Shown here: piece after piece, positions 15,861 to 25,014 of the stretch
Position numbering within the stretch: position 1 is the first letter of the stretch
Layout of the letters: each line of letters begins with the position of its first letter
Source of the DNA: Mesorhizobium sp. J18
GTDB taxonomy: Bacteria > Pseudomonadota > Alphaproteobacteria > Rhizobiales > Rhizobiaceae
Reading direction: 5' to 3'
Assembly (NCBI RefSeq): GCF_007829525.1
Contig: NZ_VLJP01000035.1
Coordinates: 1-34,379 of the forward strand
Length of the DNA: 34,379 nucleotides
Position numbers and translations under genes: made by a program
Notes under the pieces: model-generated
Database searches by the model: none
The model's input: the letters and a program-made list of their open reading frames with translations, nothing else
What the model was told of the DNA's origin: nothing

Positions 15861-15877
15861 TTTTCGGGATGCGAAAA
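15861..15877. promoter_or_regulatory. Inverted repeat TTTTCG-N5-CGAAAA, candidate operator
   Basis: A perfect 6-base inverted repeat with a 5-base spacer lies seven bases before the ATG of the lyase gene, in the divergent space shared with the PcaR-like regulator. The position would suit repression of the plus-strand operon. The link to this IclR protein is inferred. Confidence 0.4.
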
Positions 15878-15884
15878 CTCACGA

Positions 15885-16700
15885 ATGCGTATCGGTAAGC
15901 AGGAACAGGCTTTCACGGCCATTGCCGCGTCGGATGCGGATACAATAACGATCCGGGGGCACGACCTGTGCTCCGAACTGATCGGCCAGATCGACTACAC
16001 CGCCTATTTCTGGCTCCTTGTCACCGGCGAGAGGCCAACCGAGACCCAGGTTGCAGTCACCAATGCCTGCCTCGTCGCCATCGCCGAGCACGGACTTGTG
16101 CCGAGCGTTCAGGCAGCCCGCATGACGCTCGCTGCCGCTCCCGAAGCTTGGCAGGGTGCAATGTCAGCCGGGTTGCTCGGCATGGGCACGGTGGTCGCAG
16201 GCAGCTCCGAAATCGCGGGCCGCTACATCGTCGATATTCTGAAGGCGAGCCGCGAGCCGGGTGCTAATCTCGAGAAAGCCGTTCGGACGAGCCTGGAGGA
16301 GTTGAAGGCCAAACGCGGCAAAGTTCCCGGCCTCGGTCATCCGCAGCACAGCGAGGGTGATCCGCGGGCAAATGTTCTGCTGCAGTTTGCTGATAATCGT
16401 GGCGTGTCGGGCGATGCCGTCGCTTGCCTGCGCGCATTGGGACGCATCGCACCCGAAATAATGAACCGGCCACTACCGATCAACGTATCGGGTGCGATCC
16501 CCGCGCTTATGCTGGACGCAGGGTGGCCGATCGAGGCAATGAAGGGCATTCCGCTACTCGCCCGGGCGGGCGGTCTGGTTGCGCATCTGTACGAAGAGTC
16601 GCTGCGCTCGATCGGTTTTATCATGTCGCACAAGGCCGACCTTGCCATCGCTTATGACGGCCCGCCGTCACGTGTAACCACTTCGACCAGGAACACCTGA
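15885..16700 (+). CDS. Citryl-CoA lyase-like enzyme (citrate-synthase fold)
   Basis: This 271-residue protein is shorter than citrate synthase (about 430) and similar in length to stand-alone citryl-CoA lyases. GLGHPQHSEGDPRAN at 149-163 carries the His152 equivalent of the citrate-synthase substrate histidine and the CoA-contact arginine. ARAGGLVAHLYEE carries Arg227 and His234. The catalytic aspartate of NVDxxSG in citrate synthase falls at PINVSGAIP, where it is Ser202; this may be normal for the subfamily but means the direction and substrate are uncertain. Expected chemistry is retro-Claisen cleavage of a 3-hydroxyacyl-CoA such as citryl- or citramalyl-CoA into acetyl-CoA and a 2-oxoacid. 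The ATG at 15885 is chosen because MRIGKQEQ is the usual N-terminus; the frame continues to a GTG at 15852. The CoA-transferase gene follows after seven bases. Confidence 0.8.
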   Translation: MRIGKQEQAFTAIAASDADTITIRGHDLCSELIGQIDYTAYFWLLVTGERPTETQVAVTNACLVAIAEHGLVPSVQAARMTLAAAPEAWQGAMSAGLLGMGTVVAGSSEIAGRYIVDILKASREPGANLEKAVRTSLEELKAKRGKVPGLGHPQHSEGDPRANVLLQFADNRGVSGDAVACLRALGRIAPEIMNRPLPINVSGAIPALMLDAGWPIEAMKGIPLLARAGGLVAHLYEESLRSIGFIMSHKADLAIAYDGPPSRVTTSTRNT

Positions 16701-16707
16701 GCCCAGC

Positions 16708-17850
16708 ATGAAGATACTTAAGGACATCCGGGTAGTGGAAATGGGCACCTACATCACAGGTCCCGCCGCCGGCATGCATCTCGCCGATCTCGGCGCCGAT
16801 GTGATCAAGGTCGAAAGACCCAAGACCGGTGATCCGTTTCGCGCCTTCAAAGGCGGGCTCTATTCTCCCCACTACCAGACCTACAACCGCAACAAGCGCT
16901 CCATCGCGCTCGACACCAGCGAGGCGGACGACCGCGCGGTCTTCCATGAGCTGATCCGCAATGCCGACGTCTTCATCCAGAACTTTCGCCCGGGCGTTGC
17001 CGAGAAGCTAGGAGCCGGCGAGGAGGAACTGCACCGGCTGAATCCCAGCCTCGTCTACTGTGCCATCTCGGGCTTCGGCCGGACCGGGCCGGCGCGCGAC
17101 CGCCCCGCCTATGATACTGTAGCGCAGGCTGCGAGCGGCTATCTGCGCCTCCTCACCCCACCCACCAATCCGCGTGTCATCGGGCCGGCAATCGCCGATG
17201 CCGTGACCGGCCACTATGCGGCGCTCGGCATCGTCGCGGCATTGCTGGAACGGGTGAGGACCGGCAAGGGACGGCGTCTCGACATCTCGATGCTTGAAGC
17301 GATGTGCCACTTCAATCTGGACAGCTTTACCCACTATTATTCGGTTGGCGAAGTGATGGGGCCGCTGAGCCGACCCACGGTTTCGCAATCCTACACTTTC
17401 GCCTGTTCGGACGGAAAGTGGATCGCTATTCACATGTCTTCTCCGCCCAAATTCTGGGAAGGCCTCGTCGCGGCCGTTGGCATGCCGGAACTGATGACCG
17501 ATCCGCGTTTCGCCGAACGCATGGCGCGCATCGCGCACCAGAGCGAACTAATCGAGATCCTGACGCCCGTGTTCGCCGGCAAGACACGCGACGAATGGTG
17601 CGAGATGCTTTTGAAACACGAGGTCCCGCATTCGCCCGCTTACGATTCCGACGAGGCTCTGGAGGACCCGCAGGCCGTGCATCTGAATATCAAAGTCGAG
17701 GCCGAGCACCCGACGATGGGACCATTCACAACCGTGCGCGCGCCCTACAGCTTCGACGGCGAGGCCGATCTCGATGTGCTCCCGCCGCCGACGCTCGACG
17801 AGCATGGCGCCCAGATCAGGGACGAGGTGAGCCGGCGCAAGGCCGGATGA
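16708..17850 (+). CDS. Class III (CaiB/BaiF family) CoA-transferase
   Basis: This 380-residue protein has the family's interlocked-dimer sequence pattern. RVVEMGTYITGPAAGMHLAD near 8-27 leads into ADVIKVERPKTGDPFR; NRNKRSIALD near 61 and NFRPGVAEKLG near 92 follow. The catalytic aspartate that forms the acyl-glutamyl-like anhydride is Asp164 in GPAIADAVTGHYAALG. Such enzymes move CoA between carboxylic acids. The adjacent citryl-CoA lyase-like gene suggests this one loads CoA onto a branched hydroxy-acid (citrate- or citramalate-like) that the lyase then cleaves, avoiding ATP cost. Donor and acceptor are not predictable from sequence. Second gene of the plus-strand operon. Confidence 0.87.
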   Translation: MKILKDIRVVEMGTYITGPAAGMHLADLGADVIKVERPKTGDPFRAFKGGLYSPHYQTYNRNKRSIALDTSEADDRAVFHELIRNADVFIQNFRPGVAEKLGAGEEELHRLNPSLVYCAISGFGRTGPARDRPAYDTVAQAASGYLRLLTPPTNPRVIGPAIADAVTGHYAALGIVAALLERVRTGKGRRLDISMLEAMCHFNLDSFTHYYSVGEVMGPLSRPTVSQSYTFACSDGKWIAIHMSSPPKFWEGLVAAVGMPELMTDPRFAERMARIAHQSELIEILTPVFAGKTRDEWCEMLLKHEVPHSPAYDSDEALEDPQAVHLNIKVEAEHPTMGPFTTVRAPYSFDGEADLDVLPPPTLDEHGAQIRDEVSRRKAG

Positions 17851-17911
17851 CGATCCGCATGTGGAGGAGATAGCCGGAAAAGGCTGTCATTCTAAAAAGG
17901 GAGGAAGTGAC

Positions 17912-18991
17912 ATGAAGAAGCTCATAGCAATGCTGCTCGCGAGTGCAGTCGCGTTCCCGGGCGTGGTGCTCGCGCAGGAGACGATCTCGCTGACCGTGGC
18001 CTCCAGCCACCCGCTGGTGATCCCGTGGGTTGGGATGATCAAGACCCATTTCATGGCCGAGACCGATCGGCTGCTGGCCGAGAAGGGTAACTACAAGATC
18101 GAGTGGAACGAGGCCTTTGGCGGCTCGCTCTACAAGGCCAACGCAACGCTGACTTCGGTGCAGGAGGGCATCACCGACATTGGCTGGGTGTTTTCCTTCC
18201 TCGAAGGGGCCAAGCTGCCTCTCAGTCAGGCTTCCACCTACGCGCCCTTCGCCACCGCCAATCCGCCGGCGCAACTCCAGGTCACGTGGGATTTGCTGGA
18301 AAACAATGAGGCCTTCAAGAACGAGTGGGAACAGTACAACATCAAGGTCCTCGGCCTGACCGGCACTGACGACTACGACATTTACACCAAGAAGCCGATC
18401 AAAAGCGTCGCCGACCTGAACGGCATGAAGCTTTCGGCGCCGGGCGTGCTCGGCCAGTGGCTCCGTGGCACTGGGGCAAATCCGGTCGACGGCTCGCTAA
18501 CGACCTTCTACACCGACATACAGACGGGGGTATCCGACGGCGTGCTGTCGCTCGCACTCGGGGTGCTGCCGGCCAAACTCTACGAGGTGGCGCCCTACAT
18601 TACCCGCGTGCGTATCGGCACCGCCTTCTCCGGTGCCATCGCCATCAACAAAGATAGCTGGGATGGGCTGCCGGAGGAAGTGCAGCAGGCAATGATCGCC
18701 GCCGGCAAGCTTTACACCGAGGCGCATGGCAAGGAAATGGTGGACCTGCACGAGGCGGCCTTTGCCAAGATGGTCGAGCTCGGCAAGGATCAGGATCCAC
18801 CTGTCACCATCTCCGAACTGCCGGACGGTGATCGGCAGAAATGGGTCGATGGTCTTCCCGACATTGCGGGAGAGTGGGCAGCCGATGTCGAATCGCGCGG
18901 ACTTCCCGGGAAAGCTTTCATGAAGGCCTATATGGAGGGCCTGCGCGCGGCCGGCGAAAAGCCAGCACGCGACTGGGACAAAGACCTATAG
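17912..18991 (+). CDS. dctP: TRAP transporter periplasmic substrate-binding protein (DctP type)
   Basis: This 359-residue secreted protein begins MKKLIAMLLASAVAFPGVVL with cleavage likely after VLAQ or VLA. AAAGGGAGGAAG before the ATG at 17912 decides the start. Family features include FGGSLYKANATLTSVQEGIT near 67 and DLNGMKLSAPG near 167. The following MRLSAP-like strand and the TFYTDIQTGVSDGV helix form the carboxylate pocket that in DctP proteins uses an arginine against the ligand carboxyl group. It delivers an organic anion to the DctQM pump encoded next. Given the CoA-transferase and lyase upstream, a carboxylic acid is likely. Confidence 0.88.
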   Translation: MKKLIAMLLASAVAFPGVVLAQETISLTVASSHPLVIPWVGMIKTHFMAETDRLLAEKGNYKIEWNEAFGGSLYKANATLTSVQEGITDIGWVFSFLEGAKLPLSQASTYAPFATANPPAQLQVTWDLLENNEAFKNEWEQYNIKVLGLTGTDDYDIYTKKPIKSVADLNGMKLSAPGVLGQWLRGTGANPVDGSLTTFYTDIQTGVSDGVLSLALGVLPAKLYEVAPYITRVRIGTAFSGAIAINKDSWDGLPEEVQQAMIAAGKLYTEAHGKEMVDLHEAAFAKMVELGKDQDPPVTISELPDGDRQKWVDGLPDIAGEWAADVESRGLPGKAFMKAYMEGLRAAGEKPARDWDKDL

Positions 18992-19078
18992 CCGTTCGAC
19001 AGGTAAGACCAGATCATGCAGGCTGAAGGCGGCAGGGCCGGAGCGGAGACAAGTCTCCCGCCCCATCGAAAGGATCCG

Positions 19079-19576
19079 ATGCGTTTCTGGAACAGAGGTG
19101 TCGACGGGCTTGCCGCCCTCGGCACCATCATGATCGTATTCCTGATGGCGATCATCGTAGCCGACGTGGTCACACGAAACACGATGGGCGAGTCCCTGCC
19201 CCTGATCGCCGAGTTGGGAGCGCTCACCGTCGTGCTGATTGTCTTTCTCCAACTCGGGACGGCCGTTCGCAACGACCGACTCGCCAGTACCGAATTCTTC
19301 CTGGCCACATTGTCAACGCGGTGGCCAGGAGCAGCGGTCGTCATCCGCGCCGCGTGGGATCTCGCGGGTGCCGCTCTTTGCGCAGGCATTGCGTGGTCGA
19401 GTTGGGACATCCTCTGGCGCGACATCAATCACCGCGAATTCATCGGCGTCATCGGCGTGATGACGATGCCTACCTCCCCCTTCCGCGCGCTGATCTTTGT
19501 CGGAGCGGCGGTGGCGGCGCTTCAGTTCGTCCTGACGGCGGTAGCCCGGCTGCGCGGCTGGAGCGCGTCGCGATGA
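19079..19576 (+). CDS. dctQ: TRAP transporter small membrane subunit (DctQ type)
   Basis: This 165-residue protein has four predicted membrane helices: LAALGTIMIVFLMAIIVADV near the start, ELGALTVVLIVFLQLG, GAALCAGIAWSSWDILW, and RALIFVGAAVAALQFVLTAV. The first helix contains the typical DVVTRN sequence after it. The ATG at 19079 is preceded by GAAAGGATCC; an upstream in-frame ATG at 19016 would add a charged, non-hydrophobic leader and is rejected. Its stop overlaps the start of dctM by four bases (ATGA). DctQ is required for the sodium-driven DctM pump. Confidence 0.87.
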   Translation: MRFWNRGVDGLAALGTIMIVFLMAIIVADVVTRNTMGESLPLIAELGALTVVLIVFLQLGTAVRNDRLASTEFFLATLSTRWPGAAVVIRAAWDLAGAALCAGIAWSSWDILWRDINHREFIGVIGVMTMPTSPFRALIFVGAAVAALQFVLTAVARLRGWSASR

Positions 19577-20886
19577 CCGGTATCGAGATCGGCCTCGCGG
19601 GCATCGGCCTGCTGCTTCTCCTGATCCTGCTCGGCATGCCTATCGGCGTGGCGATGATGGTTTCGTCCTTCGGTGCCGTGGCGTATCTCCGCAACGAAAC
19701 GGTGGCGCTGAGAATGCTCGGCTCGGTGGCCAATGACAGCCTCGAAGAATATCTTTTCGCGATCGTGCCGCTGTTCGTGATGATGGGACTCCTGGTCACA
19801 ATCTCCGGCGTCGGTAAAGACACCTTCGATCTGTTCGAGCGCCTGCTGCGCCGAGTACGCGCCGGCCTGGGCATTGCCACTGTTTTCGCCAACGCGGTGT
19901 TTGCATCCATAACCGGTATATCCGTCGCCTCCGCGTCGGTCTTCTCCCGCATTGCTGTGCCCGAAATGGTGCGGCATGGCTACACGACAAAGTTCTCGAC
20001 CGGTGTCGTGGCCGGCAGCTCGGTACTTGGAATGCTGATACCGCCGTCGCTGCTGATGGTTGTCTATGCGGTGCTGGCGGAGGAATCGGTCGGCCGCATG
20101 TTCCTGTCGGGCGTCGGTCCCGGCATTCTTCTATCCACCCTCTTCGCATTAACCATCATGCTGATGGCGTGGCGGAGACCTGGTTCGGTATTCGAACGGG
20201 AAGCGAAGATTGTTTCCGGAGAGACGAACGGCCTGCTGGACGTTATCCGTAAGGGCGCTCCGATCGTCATGCTGGTGACGGTGGTTCTCGGCGGCCTCTA
20301 TGCCGGCTTCCTCAATCCCACGGAGGCCGGCGCCATGGGGGCGCTGGGCGCTTTGCTGATAGCGCTGGTGCGGCGGTCCCTCACTTTGTCCAGTTTCAGG
20401 TCGCTGTTGGTCGAAACCGGCCAGATCACCGTCTCGGTGCTGTTCCTTATCGTGGCCGCGACCTTCTTCAGCCGGATGCTGGCAATGTCCGGCCTGCCCA
20501 TGGCGCTGGCCGAGTTTCTCATCGGTGGCACGCTCGGGCCATGGGGATTCATGACAGTTTTCATCGCGCTCGTCATCCTGATGGGATGCTTCATCGATTC
20601 GATCTCGATCATGCTGATCCTGCTGCCCATCGCCCTGCCGGTGGCGCGGGCCGCCGGTTTCGACATGATCTGGTTTGGCGTCATGACGGTCGTCGCGGTC
20701 GAGATCGGCCTGCTGTCACCACCGTTTGGCCTGTCCGTCTACACGATAAAGTCAGCGATCAACGATCCCAAGCTCAAGGTGGGGGACATCTTTCGGGGAA
20801 GCTTTCCATTCGTGATCGCCATGGTGATTTGTCTGGTCGTTCTTGCGATCTTCCCGCAGATCGCAACCTGGCTGGCGAGGCTATGA
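19573..20886 (+). CDS. dctM: TRAP transporter large membrane subunit (DctM type)
   Basis: This 437-residue polytopic inner-membrane permease runs in an unbroken series of hydrophobic helices. Characteristic stretches are FANAVFASITGISVASASVF, GYTTKFSTGVVAGSSVLGML then IPPSLLMVVYAVLAEESVG, and late LLSPPFGLSVYTIKSAI. These mark the IT-superfamily DctM protein that moves substrate with sodium ions. The ATG at 19573 sits inside the dctQ stop; the frame is open farther upstream (to 19321), but that part is dctQ read in another frame. With dctP and dctQ it makes a full TRAP system. The reductase gene begins three bases after its stop. Confidence 0.9.
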   Translation: MTGIEIGLAGIGLLLLLILLGMPIGVAMMVSSFGAVAYLRNETVALRMLGSVANDSLEEYLFAIVPLFVMMGLLVTISGVGKDTFDLFERLLRRVRAGLGIATVFANAVFASITGISVASASVFSRIAVPEMVRHGYTTKFSTGVVAGSSVLGMLIPPSLLMVVYAVLAEESVGRMFLSGVGPGILLSTLFALTIMLMAWRRPGSVFEREAKIVSGETNGLLDVIRKGAPIVMLVTVVLGGLYAGFLNPTEAGAMGALGALLIALVRRSLTLSSFRSLLVETGQITVSVLFLIVAATFFSRMLAMSGLPMALAEFLIGGTLGPWGFMTVFIALVILMGCFIDSISIMLILLPIALPVARAAGFDMIWFGVMTVVAVEIGLLSPPFGLSVYTIKSAINDPKLKVGDIFRGSFPFVIAMVICLVVLAIFPQIATWLARL

Positions 20887-20889
20887 CCA

Positions 20890-21444
20890 ATGCGCTCGAT
20901 ACTCTGTCTTGCCGGCAGCCTTCGCGCCGCCTCTTCGTCAAGGGCGGTGGTAGAAACCATTTGCGACAAGCTTGCCGGCGAAGCCATATTCAGCCGCTTC
21001 GACATCGGTTCCCTGCCGCACTACAATGCCGACCTCGACCCTCTCCCTCGCCCTGTGATTGCGTTGAAGGATGCAATCTCGGCAGCCGACGGCCTGATCA
21101 TTGTCACGCCGGAATACAATTACTCGATCCCCGGCGTCCTCAAGAACGCAATCGACTGGGCCTCACGGCCCGGCTACGCTTCCGTTTTCAAGGACAAGCC
21201 GGTCCTTATCGCATCGGTCTCGGGTGGAGCGCTCGGAGGCGTGCGGGCGCAGGCTCATCTGAAGAACGTGCTCGGGGCCGTGCTGGCAAGAACCTTCGTC
21301 TGGCAAGAAATCGTAGTCGCTCATTCCAACGCAAAGATCAGAGACGGCTATCTTGCGGATGAGGCAACGGAAGCATTCCTGTTCGAGGCAGTCCGCGCCT
21401 TCATTGCCTCGATTGCCGCTGAGCGGAGCGTATCGAAGTCATAA
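20890..21444 (+). CDS. NAD(P)H-dependent FMN reductase / quinone reductase family flavoprotein
   Basis: This 184-residue flavodoxin-like protein has the phosphate loop GSLRAASSSR at 9-18 and the hallmark TPEYNYSIPGVLKNAIDW at 78-95, which binds FMN. SVSGGALGGVRAQAHLKNVL follows. Relatives (ChrR, YieF, ArsH-like, SsuE-like) reduce quinones, nitro or azo groups, or supply reduced FMN to a monooxygenase. No flavin-dependent monooxygenase is encoded in the window. A role in keeping a catechol or hydroquinone intermediate reduced, or in protecting a ferrous enzyme, is a reasonable inference. It is the last gene of the plus-strand operon that begins with the lyase. Confidence 0.83.
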   Translation: MRSILCLAGSLRAASSSRAVVETICDKLAGEAIFSRFDIGSLPHYNADLDPLPRPVIALKDAISAADGLIIVTPEYNYSIPGVLKNAIDWASRPGYASVFKDKPVLIASVSGGALGGVRAQAHLKNVLGAVLARTFVWQEIVVAHSNAKIRDGYLADEATEAFLFEAVRAFIASIAAERSVSKS

Positions 21445-21497
21445 CGCCGGTTTCGCGCGAATGGTTCACCGGACCAATTGTCGCGCATATTGGTGAT

Positions 21498-21540
21498 GGA
21501 ACCTTGGAGGTTCCGTCGCAAACTCGCTCGGACGGAACCT
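21498..21540. other. Mutually exclusive hairpin elements in an intergenic space
   Basis: GGAACCT (21498-21504) can pair with AGGTTCC (21508-21514) over a 3-base loop. Alternatively AGGTTCCGTC (21508-21517) pairs perfectly with GACGGAACCT (21531-21540) over 13 bases. Only one of the two can form. The layout resembles an anti-terminator arrangement just ahead of the terminator hairpin at 21551, but there is no open gene between them, so a function is not assigned. Confidence 0.5.
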
Positions 21541-21550
21541 CTGCATGATG

Positions 21551-21590
21551 GTCAGCCCGCCCGGTGCTTTGCGCCGGTCGGGCTGACATT

Positions 21591-21592
<2 letters not shown>
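21551..21592 (+). terminator. Rho-independent terminator after the TRAP/reductase operon
   Basis: GTCAGCCCG at 21551-21559 pairs with CGGGCTGAC at 21579-21587. The stem extends inward past one mismatch to CCGG/CCGG and TGC/GCG with a TTT loop (17 base-pair positions, one mismatch, one wobble). ATTTTA follows on the plus strand. It ends at the stop codon of the converging demethylase gene (21591) and could serve both directions, although the minus-strand side has no T-run. Confidence 0.75.
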
Positions 21593-23934
<2,342 letters not shown>

Positions 23935-23936
23935 CT

Positions 23937-24704
23937 CTATTTCACCGTCCGGATCAGAGTTCCGCCCGGCACCCGGGCAAGCGCCTTTTCATGGCGCAGG
24001 GCGAGACGCAGATTGCGGCCGGCCACGCGGGCATGCTCCTGCATCACCGCCTGTGCTCGCGCCCCTTCGCCATTCGCGATCGCTTCGACGACGCAGCGAT
24101 GCTGATCCTGGGCAACAAGCAATATGCGGTGGGATTCCGGCATCGAGGCCTGCGCCATGACGAAGCCGCTGGGCGAGGCGAAAGGCAGGGCGGCAGCCCG
24201 TTCAATCTGACGCTTTAATGTAGGGCTTTCCGCCAGGTCGACGATCAGCGCGTGAAAGCGGGCATTGGCCCGGACATAGCCGGAGAAGTCCTCCTCCGAA
24301 CGGATCGCGGTCTCGACCATCTCATCAAGTTCCTCGAGACAGGCGTGGAGGGGCCCCAGTCTGGCGCTCGAACCGCGCTCTGCAGCAAAGCGCGCTGCCA
24401 ACCCCTCGAGCGTGCCGCGGATCTCGATGGCGTCGAAGACCTCCTGCTGCGAGAAGGATTTCACGGCGAAACCGCCCGATGGGATGGTTTCGACCAGCCC
24501 TTCCTCTTCCAGACGCTGCAGCGCGGCTCGGATAGGCGTGCGCGAAATGCCGGTACGCTCCACGACGGAAAGTTCCGAGATGCGCTTTCCGGGCGCCAGC
24601 ACACCTTCCAGGATCAGTTCGCGAATCGAAAGCAGCGCTTTCAGGGTTCGCGACTGATTACCGTCGCCTTCTACATCTGCCAGCAATGCTGTTGTTTGCG
24701 TCAC
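23937..24704 (-). CDS. GntR-family (FadR/FCD subfamily) regulator
   Basis: This 255-residue protein has an N-terminal winged helix-turn-helix near 25-85: GKRISELSVVERTGISRTPI then RAALQRLEEEGLVE. A C-terminal all-helical FCD domain follows, with VFDAIEIRGTLEGLAARFAA and FHALIVDLAESPTL (the metal/ligand Asp and His positions). Such proteins usually repress catabolic operons and release DNA on binding an organic acid. The start is GTG at 24704 with only a weak ribosome site, and 5' promoter elements fit. It is first in an operon with metF and the demethylase gene. TGTATACA, the type of core palindrome FCD regulators such as VanR bind, occurs both in front of this gene and in front of the divergent transporter/ring-cleavage operon. 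Confidence 0.88.
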   Translation of the reverse strand: MTQTTALLADVEGDGNQSRTLKALLSIRELILEGVLAPGKRISELSVVERTGISRTPIRAALQRLEEEGLVETIPSGGFAVKSFSQQEVFDAIEIRGTLEGLAARFAAERGSSARLGPLHACLEELDEMVETAIRSEEDFSGYVRANARFHALIVDLAESPTLKRQIERAAALPFASPSGFVMAQASMPESHRILLVAQDQHRCVVEAIANGEGARAQAVMQEHARVAGRNLRLALRHEKALARVPGGTLIRTVK

Positions 24705-24728
24705 CTGCTACTCATTATGAATTCAACC

Positions 24729-24736
24729 TGTATACA
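24729..24736. promoter_or_regulatory. TGTATACA palindrome, candidate GntR operator at the gntR-metF-demethylase promoter
   Basis: A perfect 8-base palindrome within ACCTGTATACAATCT, 24 bases before the gntR start. It directly adjoins the proposed -10 element of the minus-strand promoter, so a bound regulator would cover the start site. An identical core with the same preceding ACC occurs at 24934. Confidence 0.65.
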
Positions 24737-24765
24737 ATCTTGTTCCGCTATCCAGGAACTGTCAA
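24737..24765 (-). promoter_or_regulatory. Candidate sigma-70 promoter for gntR-metF-demethylase
   Basis: On the minus strand TTGACA (24765-24760) is followed after 17 bases by CAAGAT (24742-24737). The -35 is a consensus match and the -10 a weak one. Position relative to the adjacent palindrome supports the call; start-site mapping is absent. Confidence 0.45.
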
Positions 24766-24913
24766 TAGATACCGACCTGGCACGGTGGGCGTAGAGCGGC
24801 CGGCATATGCGGGCATATCTTTACCAGCTTTGTAGCTATCGAATGCCCCCTCCTGGTCTCCGGACACCCACGCGTGATCCCTTCCGGGGCCAGGTGGAAA
24901 TGCAACCGGCCTC

Positions 24914-24941
24914 TTGGCTTGCCTATAGACACCTGTATACA
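24914..24941 (+). promoter_or_regulatory. Candidate promoter for the transporter/ring-cleavage operon
   Basis: TTGGCT (24914-24919) and TATACA (24936-24941) are separated by 16 bases, and the -10 hexamer lies within the TGTATACA palindrome. The binding-protein ATG is 74 bases from the palindrome. Binding of the GntR protein would block polymerase. The rest of 24705-25014, about 310 bases, holds no gene that I can support. Confidence 0.45.
24934..24941. promoter_or_regulatory. TGTATACA palindrome, candidate GntR operator at the transporter/ring-cleavage promoter
   Basis: This perfect 8-base palindrome, in CACCTGTATACATTTA, matches the core at 24729 and is about 205 bases away from it. The two identical sites flank the divergent region, one per operon. 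Confidence 0.65.
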
Positions 24942-25014
24942 TTTAGTCTGCGACGAAGCCGTGATAGCCTGGTAACGGCTCGTAAATATCAACGGGCATT
25001 GGGAGGAACTCGAA

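Noticed and set aside
19321-19572. N-terminal extension of the dctM frame
   Set aside because: It is dctQ read in a second frame; the ATG overlapping the dctQ stop gives the normal DctM N-terminus.
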